Source: Candidatus Melainabacteria bacterium (GTDB taxonomy: Bacteria; Cyanobacteriota; Vampirovibrionia; Obscuribacterales; Obscuribacteraceae). Taken from it: DNA of 21,532 nt. Positions 1-7,239 of the stretch are shown here, in pieces. Made by a program: the position numbers and the translations under genes. A model generated the notes under the pieces. It searched no databases and was not told the DNA's origin. It was given only the letters and a program-made list of their open reading frames with translations. The stretch spans positions 1-21,532 of the forward strand of contig PSRH01000196.1 of the NCBI GenBank assembly GCA_003175915.1, written 5' to 3'. How positions within the stretch are numbered: the first letter of the stretch is position 1; each line of letters opens with the position of its first letter.

Positions 1-55
1 ACTTAAAGCTCATTGGCTGACAAAAACCGCCGAGAAAAAGGATGAGTGGCAAGGT

Positions 56-676
56 TTGAAAATAATCGTCGGCCTTGGTAATCCCGGAAAAAATTATGAA
101 TCTACGCGGCACAATGTTGGTTTCCGTGTCGTCGATCGCATCGGTATTGAATATGGTGCGACCTTCTCGCCCGAGAAGCACTTGAAGGCGGAAGTAAGCA
201 AAATCAGCAGTGCTACCCAGCCGGTATTGTTGGTGAAACCATCCACGTACATGAATCTCTCCGGTTTATCGGTAGGAGCGCTAGCATCCTGGTACAAAGT
301 AGAGCTTGAGGATTTTTTGATCATTCACGACGACGTCAGTCTACCGCTGGGCAGACTACGCTTTCAGAAAGCAGGCGGAGCAGGTGGACAGCACGGTGTC
401 GAGTCCATAATAGATACGCTCGGGGGAGCCAAGCACTTCAATCGCCTTAAGGTCGGGGTTGGGCCCGATCCAGGCGGCGACTTGAGAGCTGGTTACGTCT
501 TGTCCGCTGTTCCTGAGACCGATCGTCCTTTGTATGAAAAGGTAATTGAGCGATCTGCTCAGGCTGCATCGTCCTGGGTTGGTCAAGACATTGATAAAGT
601 GATGAATCAATTCAACAACACTGATTTGCGCGAACCGCCGCAGGCAGTGCCAGCGGAAAAGAGCGAAGGCGAATAG
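56..676 (+). CDS. pth: Peptidyl-tRNA hydrolase
   Basis: Releases tRNA from peptidyl-tRNAs that drop off the ribosome; cytoplasmic. The 206-aa product matches the Pth family over its whole length (E. coli Pth is 194 aa). Seen: N-terminal GLGNPG (residues 6-11), catalytic His19 in the RHNVGF segment, Asn9, Asn67 in YMNLSG, and Asp92/Asp93 in HDD. In the conserved GGHNG loop this protein reads GGQHG (110-114), so the Asn that helps bind the peptidyl-tRNA is replaced by His113. The start is a TTG; the frame is open to the window edge, but the family begins right at this residue, and an AAGGA lies 13 nt upstream. It is followed by a 169-bp gap before the respiratory operon, so it is probably not part of it. 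Family assignment is very secure. Confidence 0.96.
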   Translation: MKIIVGLGNPGKNYESTRHNVGFRVVDRIGIEYGATFSPEKHLKAEVSKISSATQPVLLVKPSTYMNLSGLSVGALASWYKVELEDFLIIHDDVSLPLGRLRFQKAGGAGGQHGVESIIDTLGGAKHFNRLKVGVGPDPGGDLRAGYVLSAVPETDRPLYEKVIERSAQAASSWVGQDIDKVMNQFNNTDLREPPQAVPAEKSEGE

Positions 677-727
677 GTTATTACGCTTTGTATCAAAAAT
701 GGATGTAGTCGGAAATGCAAAATACTA

Positions 728-737
728 TTGACATAAT
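728..737 (+). promoter_or_regulatory. Possible extended -10 promoter element for the respiratory operon
   Basis: TGACATAAT at 729-737 resembles an extended -10 (TGn plus a hexamer one base from TATAAT), about 110 nt before the first oxidase gene. No good -35 is visible. A second weak candidate is TAGAAT at 790-795, which overlaps the inverted repeat described separately. Weak evidence; no start site can be assigned from sequence. Confidence 0.22.
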
Positions 738-788
738 CTTGAGTGAAAAATCATCAGGCTGCATCGAAGTAGTCTAGATGTCATTATC

Positions 789-809
789 CTAGAATTCTAC
801 GTATTCTAG
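789..809. promoter_or_regulatory. Inverted repeat upstream of oxidase operon, candidate operator
   Basis: CTAGAAT (789-795) and ATTCTAG (803-809) form a perfect 7-bp inverted repeat with a 7-bp spacer, 37-57 bp before the operon's first codon. The spacing of about 14 bp between arm centres would suit a dimeric regulator. It does not match the FNR/CRP consensus. A regulatory role is inference from position and symmetry. Confidence 0.42.
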
Positions 810-831
810 TTGTTCGAGTAGTTATTCGAGC
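808..831. repeat. 12-bp tandem direct repeat in operon leader
   Basis: AGTTGTTCGAGT (808-819) is followed at once by AGTTATTCGAGC (820-831): two 12-bp units differing at the fifth and last positions. It abuts the inverted repeat and ends 14 bp before the TTG start of the oxidase gene. Tandem half-sites of this length could bind a response regulator or affect translation initiation; no family can be named. Confidence 0.42.
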
Positions 832-845
832 TTGGGGTATTCCGA

Positions 846-2255
846 TTGTTAATCGCGCTGCGTGACAAGTTTCTTAGTGACCAGGAAGGGAGCGCCAGTA
901 GAAACTTTTTCTTGTCGGCTCTCTGGTGGTCATTGTGGGCAATGGGGGCGGGCTTGTTTGCGGCAGCGGAATTTGCCATGCCCGATCTCGTCCACAACGT
1001 TCCCCAACTTTCCATGCCGCACTTGCGCATGTGGCACGTCAATGGTGTAGCGATTGGCTGGCTCTCGATGGGCTATGTTGGTGCCATGTTCCACATGATT
1101 CCAACGCTCTGCAAAACCAGGCTTTGGAGCGAGCGTCTTGGCAATTTCTCCATGTGGGCTTGGAACCTAGTTATGGTTGGCGCTTTTTGCACGCTGCTTA
1201 ATGGCAATACCGAAGGTCGTGAGTATGCGGAGCTTGGAGCTATTCTTGATGTTCTGGTCGCATTAGATCTGATCCTGATTCTCTATAACGTATATAGGAC
1301 GATCCTCAATCGGCGCGTTCAGAAGCTTTATGTTTCGCTCTGGTATTTTCTTGGATCACTCTTCTGGTTTCCGCTCGTTTACCTGATCGGTCAGCGTACA
1401 TTTGTTGCCTTGCCAGGATTGAACGATGCCATCGTCGGTTGGTTTTACGGACACAACATTCTCGGGATGTGGTTTACCACCGTCGGGGTCGGCATGATGT
1501 ACTACTTGTTGCCACGCCTTACCCAGGCACCTTTGTATAGCCATGGACTTTCCATGCTGGGTTTCTGGGGAATCGCGCTTTTTTATGCACCGACCGGAAC
1601 GCACCACATATTGCAGTCGCCGGTACCGGAGTGGCTGAAAGCGATAGCCGTGATTTCCTCAATCTTCTTATTGGTGCCGGTACTGACTGTGCTCACTAAC
1701 TTTTTCATGACCATGAAGGGCAAATGGGGCATGGTCGTGACTGATCTGCCCTTGAGATTTGCCGTGACTTCAGCCTGTTTTTATCTGGTCACTTGCGTGC
1801 AGGGTCCATTTCAGGCGACGCGTTGGGTGAACTGGTATTTGCACTTTTCGCAATGGGTGGTCGGCCACGCACACCTTGCCCTACTTGGCACGTTCTCTTT
1901 TATTCTCACTTCCGCTTTCTATTACAGCCTGCCGCGTTTGACCGGCCGCGATTGGTACAGCCAGGGGTTAATCCGCGCCCACTATTGGTTGAAATTCCTT
2001 GGTTTTCTTTTGATGATGACTTCCCTTACGATTGCCGGATTAGTGCAAGCTGCCGGTTGGGCATTCGGTGTGCCAATCGATCAATGGAGTTTGCAGATAA
2101 GACCTTATTGGTTCTTGAGAGAGCTTTCCGGGATCATGATTGTTTTGGGCCAACTGATCTTCGCTTACAACGCCTACAAGAGTTTCTACACTTCTGAGCC
2201 AGCGGTCGTACTTGTTAAGCCTGCGCCAGGAAAAACGCAGGAGGTGAAGGCCTGA
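846..2255 (+). CDS. ccoN: C-family (cbb3-type) heme-copper oxygen reductase, catalytic subunit I
   Basis: Integral membrane subunit that reduces O2 at a heme b3-CuB site. All expected ligands are visible in the 469-aa product: His64 (RMWHVN) and His343 for low-spin heme b, His341 for heme b3 (VGHAH), and His203 (YGHN) with His253/His254 (GTHH) for CuB. Tyr247 lies six residues before the CuB His pair, exactly where C-family oxidases carry the cross-linked Tyr; NO reductases lack it, so oxygen reduction is expected. About 12 membrane segments. Start: TTG at 846 with GGGG about 9 nt upstream; an in-frame stop at 819-821 leaves no ATG. It overlaps the next gene by one base (TGATG). First gene of a twelve-gene operon. 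Confidence 0.93.
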   Translation: MLIALRDKFLSDQEGSASRNFFLSALWWSLWAMGAGLFAAAEFAMPDLVHNVPQLSMPHLRMWHVNGVAIGWLSMGYVGAMFHMIPTLCKTRLWSERLGNFSMWAWNLVMVGAFCTLLNGNTEGREYAELGAILDVLVALDLILILYNVYRTILNRRVQKLYVSLWYFLGSLFWFPLVYLIGQRTFVALPGLNDAIVGWFYGHNILGMWFTTVGVGMMYYLLPRLTQAPLYSHGLSMLGFWGIALFYAPTGTHHILQSPVPEWLKAIAVISSIFLLVPVLTVLTNFFMTMKGKWGMVVTDLPLRFAVTSACFYLVTCVQGPFQATRWVNWYLHFSQWVVGHAHLALLGTFSFILTSAFYYSLPRLTGRDWYSQGLIRAHYWLKFLGFLLMMTSLTIAGLVQAAGWAFGVPIDQWSLQIRPYWFLRELSGIMIVLGQLIFAYNAYKSFYTSEPAVVLVKPAPGKTQEVKA

Positions 2256-3244
2256 TGCCTAAGGAGAAGCCAGAAAGTTTTCAACAGCGTTGGTTGTCCG
2301 GTTATACCCTGGGAGCAATCGGCATACTTTCAACCTTCATGATCATCATCTTTTCAACGGTGTTCATGCCGATGGTTCTTTTCAGGCCGAGTCCGAGCGG
2401 GCGAGGCAACGACTACACGGTAGAGCAGGTTGCCGATGCGCATCGGGGCAGGCAAATCTATGTGCGTGAGGGCTGTTTCTACTGCCATACTCAGTTCACG
2501 CGTTTGCAAGACAGAGGCTATGGTCCGCTTGTCCAGGCCGGTGACTACAACTATGAAACGCCGCATCAATTAGGAACTGCCCGCACCGGTCCTGATCTGA
2601 CCAACGAAGGGGGCAGGATGTCCTCGCAATGGCAAAAGGCCCACCTGGTTAACCCGCGAGCCCTGAAGCCTGGTTCGATCATGCCGAGTTTCAGCTTTTT
2701 GTCTGACCGGGACATGAATGATCTCGTTGCCTACATTCAATCTCTTGGTAACAAGCGAACCTCAAAGAACTTCGTGGAGGCCCCGGACGAATATCGTGAC
2801 ACAACCGATCATGGCAAAGCTCTTCTTGATCGGAAAACCACGGGCAAGGAAGCCGTGGATACCAATTCAAGTGCTGCCGCCAACGCAGGTCGTGGTATAT
2901 ACACGCAGAACTGTGCTGTCTGTCACGGCTTAGAAGGCTGGGGTAACGGCCCAAATGCAATCTCGTTGGAGAAGAAGCCGGCTAACTTCAGTCGGCCGTT
3001 CTATAAGCAATATCCTGACGAATTTTGGTTCTATCGTATATCAGAAGGCGTGCCGGGAACGCGTATGCCACGTTTTGGCGAAATACTGTCAGAACAACAG
3101 CGCTGGTATCTGGTGGCATACTTGAAGACGCTTCAGAAAGACCAGGAAGTGGTGATCAGCAAAATCGATCAACTCAACAAAGCTGAGCAAGTCAAGTTGC
3201 CCGTGTTGACTGATCAGCAGTACGAGCCGCACACGGGAGAGTAA
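2255..3244 (+). CDS. ccoO: CcoO-like membrane cytochrome c with an extra C-terminal heme c domain
   Basis: Carries electrons to the oxidase active site from the outer face of the membrane. The 329-aa product has an N-terminal membrane helix (about 17-42), then a CcoO domain with heme c motif CFYCH (74-78), the family's RTGPDLTNEGGR region (110-121) and axial Met143 (SIMPSF). A second cytochrome c domain follows, with CAVCH (220-224) and Met271 (TRMPRF). Ordinary CcoO is monoheme and about 200 aa, so this is a natural CcoO-cytochrome c fusion. It starts on an ATG overlapping the ccoN stop by one base, with AGGAGGTGA 7 nt upstream. The downstream gene begins 2 nt after its stop. Confidence 0.92.
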   Translation: MPKEKPESFQQRWLSGYTLGAIGILSTFMIIIFSTVFMPMVLFRPSPSGRGNDYTVEQVADAHRGRQIYVREGCFYCHTQFTRLQDRGYGPLVQAGDYNYETPHQLGTARTGPDLTNEGGRMSSQWQKAHLVNPRALKPGSIMPSFSFLSDRDMNDLVAYIQSLGNKRTSKNFVEAPDEYRDTTDHGKALLDRKTTGKEAVDTNSSAAANAGRGIYTQNCAVCHGLEGWGNGPNAISLEKKPANFSRPFYKQYPDEFWFYRISEGVPGTRMPRFGEILSEQQRWYLVAYLKTLQKDQEVVISKIDQLNKAEQVKLPVLTDQQYEPHTGE

Positions 3245-3246
3245 AC

Positions 3247-3498
3247 ATGTGTCCTAACTGCATTCTCAATCAAGCCGGTTTGAGCTCGGGCCTGTGGGTT
3301 GCCTTTGGCCTTTGCGGAGTTTTCTTTGTGGTGGCCCTTTTCGCGATTATATGGGCTTTCCGCAACGGTGAGTTCGAAAATATGGAAGACACAAAGTTTG
3401 AGATGCTTGACGACTCAGACGATGGAGTACTGGCTCAGCGAGCTCGAGAGGCGGTTGAGCGCTTGAGAGAGAAAGAGCGAACTTATGGTGGGACGTGA
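3247..3498 (+). CDS. CcoS-like cbb3 oxidase maturation protein
   Basis: 83-aa protein with one membrane helix (about 14-36), followed by WAFRNGEFENMED (36-48). That resembles the hallmark WA-R-G-QF-D-L/M-E segment of CcoS/FixS, the small protein needed for cofactor insertion into cbb3 oxidase subunit I. Differences from the family are an N-terminal CPNC motif (2-5), which could bind a metal or form a disulfide, and a charged C-terminal tail of about 30 residues, predicted helical. Starts 2 nt after the ccoO stop. The CcoS call rests on one short motif and on context; a structural subunit is the alternative. Confidence 0.65.
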   Translation: MCPNCILNQAGLSSGLWVAFGLCGVFFVVALFAIIWAFRNGEFENMEDTKFEMLDDSDDGVLAQRAREAVERLREKERTYGGT

Positions 3499-3506
3499 GG
3501 TGATTT

Positions 3507-3662
3507 ATGGCTGAGGTTAAACAGGCTGAGCCAGATGAACATTACGAGGAAGTCTCCGAATACCGAATCGGAGAAGGTCCGCCCCCTATGTTTCTTGTTC
3601 TCGCCTTTGTGTTCATACTGCTTTGGGCGCTGGCTTCGTGGATTCCCTTCTTTGGATATTAA
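3507..3662 (+). CDS. 51-aa single-span membrane protein, possible CcoP-type anchor
   Basis: Short frame with ATG at 3507 and TAA at 3660-3662, 8 nt after the previous stop, with a GAGG Shine-Dalgarno at 3497-3500. The product has an acidic N-terminus (about residues 1-24), a PPP turn (25-27) and one hydrophobic helix (about 28-49). An acidic N-terminus, Pro-rich turn and single helix resemble the N-terminal anchor of CcoP, and the very next gene is a diheme cytochrome c, which is the rest of what CcoP contains. A small structural subunit such as CcoQ is the alternative. Codon phasing, start signal and tight packing make it a convincing gene; the function is inference. Confidence 0.75.
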   Translation: MAEVKQAEPDEHYEEVSEYRIGEGPPPMFLVLAFVFILLWALASWIPFFGY

Positions 3663-3669
3663 CTGGAAA

Positions 3670-4467
3670 ATGCCGTTTCACGCTGAGAAAAACAAATTAC
3701 AGTTAGCGACAATTGCTGTGACGGCCATTTTGCTCAGCGCTTGCGGCAAACAAGAAATCAGTTTGAAGGGCGCGGAAGATGCCTTAGCGCAGCGCAGTGT
3801 CACTGCCGGTCACGGCGTAGTGGATTACCCTGACGACAGTCCTTCGGTGCCGGATGGCAAGATCGCCTGGGAACAGATGAATTGTGCAACCTGTCATGCT
3901 GATAGTGGCAAGGGTGTGCCGGGAAAATGCACGGTTGACCTGACCAGCAAAGAGTACGAGCGCAAACAAAAACCTGTCGATCAATTTGAATTCGTCAGTT
4001 TTGGTAAGCCCGGTGTTGAACATCCCAAGGTGAATGACAAGCTCAGCCGCAGACAAGCCTGGAATCTTGTTTTCTATATCCGCTCGCTTGCCCAAACGCC
4101 GCTTTCCGACGCAGAATGGGCAGAGATTGATCCGGTGTTCGGATCAAACTGTGCCGTTTGCCATGGGAAAAAAGGTGTTGGCGACGGACCGCTGGCAAGG
4201 AACCTGGAACCTCAACCGGCGAATTTCAGAAATTTTGAGCGCTTCTACGATCGCTCAGACGACGTATTATGGGATCACGTGGCGCACGGAATTAAGTGGG
4301 AGGGAATGCCTGATTTTCTCGGTAAGCAAGACAAAGCCAAGAACGTAAAGTTTGACAGCGATTACATATGGAAGCTGGTCCAGTACGTGCGCCGATTCCA
4401 CGAATCCATCGTTCCGACTATCGCTGCCAATCCAGAAAAATCTGAGAACAAGACCTCCACCAAATAG
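3670..4467 (+). CDS. Diheme cytochrome c lipoprotein
   Basis: 265-aa exported electron carrier. The N-terminus has a lipoprotein signal peptide ending in a lipobox with Cys25 (LLSAC), so it should be lipid-anchored outside the cytoplasmic membrane. Two heme c sites: CATCH (72-76) and CAVCH (161-165). The second domain has the usual Met ligand (Met213 in EGMPDF). The first lacks a clear Met; His118 in GVEHPK sits about where it would be. The frame is open back to 3535, but an upstream start would put 45 residues before the signal peptide and overlap the 51-aa gene, so the ATG at 3670 is chosen. Likely links the Rieske half to the oxidase half. Confidence 0.9.
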   Translation: MPFHAEKNKLQLATIAVTAILLSACGKQEISLKGAEDALAQRSVTAGHGVVDYPDDSPSVPDGKIAWEQMNCATCHADSGKGVPGKCTVDLTSKEYERKQKPVDQFEFVSFGKPGVEHPKVNDKLSRRQAWNLVFYIRSLAQTPLSDAEWAEIDPVFGSNCAVCHGKKGVGDGPLARNLEPQPANFRNFERFYDRSDDVLWDHVAHGIKWEGMPDFLGKQDKAKNVKFDSDYIWKLVQYVRRFHESIVPTIAANPEKSENKTSTK

Positions 4468-4483
4468 AGGATAACCAAAGATC

Positions 4484-5050
4484 ATGACGGAAGGAACACC
4501 TAGAAGAACATTGTTGAAAACGATCGCTGCCATACCGTTAGCGGTTACGTTCGGTTTATTGGCCTCGCCTTTTCTCAGATACTTAAGGCCTACTCTCAAG
4601 CCACTCGATGTTTTTGGTCCGTCGGATCAACCACAAGCAGAAAGCCCAGTTGTTTTTAAAGAGAGCGATTTTCCGGTAGCGTGGACGTGCTTGCCCTTCA
4701 GTTTTGACCAAAGCTACATTGAATATAATCCAGAAGGTAAAGAGACCAGGAAAATCCCGGGATATGCCGTCAAACTTCCCAGTGGTGAAGTGGTAGCTTA
4801 CAGTCGAATTTGTCCGCACCTGGGTTGCATCTTCAACTTCGTCAAAGATCCCAGCGAATGTGCCAAAGGCTATAATTACAAGCCGAGCGGTCCGGTATTT
4901 GCCTGTCCATGTCATTTAAGCGTCTATGATATTGAGCACGGCGGCAAAGTTGTAAGTGGCCCAGCGCCCAGGCCACCCAGACATTTCGATATCAAAAAAG
5001 AAGGCGATACGTATAGGATAGTTGCTCTGGAGGCCGGTGGCATTGCATAG
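4484..5050 (+). CDS. Rieske [2Fe-2S] protein of a bc-type complex
   Basis: Takes electrons from quinol at the Qo site and passes them to cytochrome c. The 188-aa product has an N-terminal Arg-Arg segment followed by one hydrophobic helix (about 12-31), consistent with a Tat-exported, membrane-anchored Rieske protein. Cluster motifs are CPHLGC (110-115) and CPCHLS (141-146). Ligands should be Cys110, His112, Cys141 and His144, with a Cys115-Cys143 disulfide. The usual Thr of CTHLGC is Pro and the Gly of CPCHGS is Leu; both can shift the potential. GAGGA lies about 12 nt before the ATG. It overlaps the next gene's start. Confidence 0.94.
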   Translation: MTEGTPRRTLLKTIAAIPLAVTFGLLASPFLRYLRPTLKPLDVFGPSDQPQAESPVVFKESDFPVAWTCLPFSFDQSYIEYNPEGKETRKIPGYAVKLPSGEVVAYSRICPHLGCIFNFVKDPSECAKGYNYKPSGPVFACPCHLSVYDIEHGGKVVSGPAPRPPRHFDIKKEGDTYRIVALEAGGIA

Positions 5051-6893
5051 CGCAGTTCAAGCGAAGAAACCAGGTGGATTCGGCGATGCAGTAATTAAAA
5101 CTGCCGATTGGATCAAGACCCGAATCAACAATATTGACATCTTCGACGAACACTATCAAAACGAAGCTAAAACAAATCCTTTCTATGCCTTAGGGCCAAT
5201 TTTCTATCTGGTCTGGATGATTGTTATAGTCACCGGCTGTATTTTGATTATTTGGTACATACCCACCAAGGCTGCCGCTTTCAGTTCCATTTTGAATATT
5301 CAAGAAAAAATTCCGTTTGGCGGACTGATACGGGGAATGCATAAATACGGTGCCGACGCGATGATCATTGCGGCCACGATGCGCCTGTACAGAATGTTTT
5401 TGATGGCCGATTACAAGCCTGGGAAGGAATTGAACATAGCTATCGGCCTGGTTACGCTTCTCTTGTCTATGTACTCAGGGCTTACCGGTTACCTGTTGAT
5501 CTGGAACCAGCGCGCCTTTTGGGCCACGAAAGTATTCGCCACGTTTCCGACATACATGGATCAATTCCCTGTTATGGGTGATTTCTACCAGCCGCTGCTC
5601 AAGTCCATGCACATGGGCTGGAATACAGCCGAAGTCTTGCTAGGTGGTGGTGCTGCGATTACGCAGGAGACAATCACGCGATTTTTCTCGCTGCATCTGG
5701 CCTTTACTTTGATTCCATTGATTTTCGTCGAATTGTATTTCTACAAGAACGCCATTCCTCGCATGCCCATTGGTTGGGTGAAGCGCAGCGTGGTCATCTT
5801 CATGATCGCTTTCGTAGCGATAATCCTGCCGGCAGCGCAGGGGCACCGTTCCGATCCCGACGTTACACCATTGCCAATTCTGTCGGACTGGTACTTCCTC
5901 GGCCTCTACCAGATGTACAAATATCTTGAGCCGGTAGTGGCTACCGAGATAACGATGTTGATACCGTTGACGGTGATTGGCTTGCCATTCATTGAGGCAA
6001 TGATTACCGGGCCGGAGAAGGACTTAGACAAACGACCGCTCATATTCATGATTACAATCATGGGGGCACTCTGTTGGATTGTTTTTTCGTTCCTGATTAT
6101 TTTCAACATAGCCAATATCCACAATGATCCACCGTACTGGCGTATCTTCCTTTACCTGATGGTCGACATCGGTTTACTGATGCAAATGGCCGTCATCTGG
6201 AATAATCCAGATTTGCAGGCTCGGGCAAGGGCAGCAACCGGCGCTTTAATCATGGCCGGCGTCGGAGTAGTGCAGACGCTTGTCGGAATCGTCTATTACT
6301 TCATGGCGAAAACGGAAATGTTCCTATCGCCCATTACTCAGGCGTGGACATACGGTATTTTTCGAATTTTTGCCGCCGACAACTTCCAGAAGGCAGAAGA
6401 CATTGTAAGAAAGTTTTTGCCCTATAACCAGTCGCCAGTTAATAAGGACTACTGGGACTTTCACACAATACTGGATCCAGCTCAACTGAAAGTTAACGGT
6501 GAGCCAGCTGGTAAAGCATTACTTGAGCAACTAAGCCAGTTGTGCCAACAGCCCACGGCAATTGATTGGTTCTTCAAGCTTATTCCTACTTTCGAGCCCG
6601 GACCGCATGTGGTGGTTGATCATCCGCACGCGATCTATCAGGGGTTGATTGACTACATGGTAAACAATAGATGGTGCTTCGACTATGTGACTTTCGTCGA
6701 TCGAATGACACCAGGACTGGTTAAGGTAACAGGTATGGAGAATTTTTATCCGATCGAAGTCCCAGTCCTTGATATGGTCTGGATCTGGGCCGGACCGATC
6801 GTGGTGGTGGCTGGAATAATGACTTGGATGCGTTGCAAGCAGTCGCCTCAAGCAAAACCCGCACAAGCCCAGGCGGCAGTTTCGGGTACTTAA
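5043..6893 (+). CDS. Cytochrome b of a Rieske/cytb complex, lacking n-side heme ligands, with C-terminal extension
   Basis: 616-aa membrane protein with about nine core helices. The helix B His100 (RGMHKYG) and helix D His218 (FFSLHLAF) that bind the p-side heme bL are present. Fourteen residues after His100, where a second His belongs, is Arg114; 14-15 residues after His218 are Tyr232 and Phe233. So the n-side heme bH appears to have no axial ligands. The Qo motif PEWY reads SDWY (281-284). After the last core helix (near 422) come about 150 soluble residues of unknown fold and one more helix (about 575-596). Start: TTG at 5043 with TGGAGG 9 nt upstream; TTG 5022 and GTG 5037 are alternatives. 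Overlaps the Rieske gene by 8 nt. Confidence 0.92.
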   Translation: MHSAVQAKKPGGFGDAVIKTADWIKTRINNIDIFDEHYQNEAKTNPFYALGPIFYLVWMIVIVTGCILIIWYIPTKAAAFSSILNIQEKIPFGGLIRGMHKYGADAMIIAATMRLYRMFLMADYKPGKELNIAIGLVTLLLSMYSGLTGYLLIWNQRAFWATKVFATFPTYMDQFPVMGDFYQPLLKSMHMGWNTAEVLLGGGAAITQETITRFFSLHLAFTLIPLIFVELYFYKNAIPRMPIGWVKRSVVIFMIAFVAIILPAAQGHRSDPDVTPLPILSDWYFLGLYQMYKYLEPVVATEITMLIPLTVIGLPFIEAMITGPEKDLDKRPLIFMITIMGALCWIVFSFLIIFNIANIHNDPPYWRIFLYLMVDIGLLMQMAVIWNNPDLQARARAATGALIMAGVGVVQTLVGIVYYFMAKTEMFLSPITQAWTYGIFRIFAADNFQKAEDIVRKFLPYNQSPVNKDYWDFHTILDPAQLKVNGEPAGKALLEQLSQLCQQPTAIDWFFKLIPTFEPGPHVVVDHPHAIYQGLIDYMVNNRWCFDYVTFVDRMTPGLVKVTGMENFYPIEVPVLDMVWIWAGPIVVVAGIMTWMRCKQSPQAKPAQAQAAVSGT

Positions 6894-6903
6894 AGTGAAG
6901 CAG

Positions 6904-7239
6904 ATGTCGATCTCAGAGATGAACGCAGAACACAATGATGCTAAGAGCCGCCCCTTGAAAGTCAAGTTTCAAGCGAAAGCGACGGCCCTGGTTCTCTCGA
7001 TTCTTTCGCTTTCCTGGTTCTTCGAAGGTGTCAGGCATTTGAAACAATCTCCTGATCTCGGCCACATGCTCTTCCTGGTTGTTCCGGTACTATCAACTCT
7101 ATTGCTGTTGTGGGTTCAGGCTTACTGGATTTATATTGAGGAAAAGTCGAAGGGCACTCTGAAAAAAACTGTTGTTCATTTCGATCGCATTGAGGAGTGG
7201 CTTAAGTCAACACCTGTCGATAAGGATAGGAAGGCATGA
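6904..7239 (+). CDS. Small two-span membrane protein between the cytochrome b genes
   Basis: 111-aa protein not recognised from any family. It has a polar N-terminus, two hydrophobic helices (about 25-42 and 55-78) and a charged C-terminal tail of about 33 residues. No Cys is present and no heme or iron-sulfur motif is visible. Start uncertain: a GTG at 6895 lies one base after the preceding stop without a Shine-Dalgarno, so the ATG at 6904, preceded by a purine-rich stretch, is preferred. Its stop overlaps the next gene's ATG (ATGA). Position between the two cytochrome b genes suggests a structural subunit of the complex; that is inference. Confidence 0.8.
   Translation: MSISEMNAEHNDAKSRPLKVKFQAKATALVLSILSLSWFFEGVRHLKQSPDLGHMLFLVVPVLSTLLLLWVQAYWIYIEEKSKGTLKKTVVHFDRIEEWLKSTPVDKDRKA

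Noticed and set aside
1..20. Possible 3' end of an upstream gene (stop at 18-20)
   Set aside because: Only five codons are inside the window, too few to support a call.
846..2255. Reading subunit I as a nitric oxide reductase
   Set aside because: The cross-link Tyr247 of C-family oxidases is present, and CcoO- and CcoS-like genes follow; NorB lacks that Tyr and pairs with NorC.
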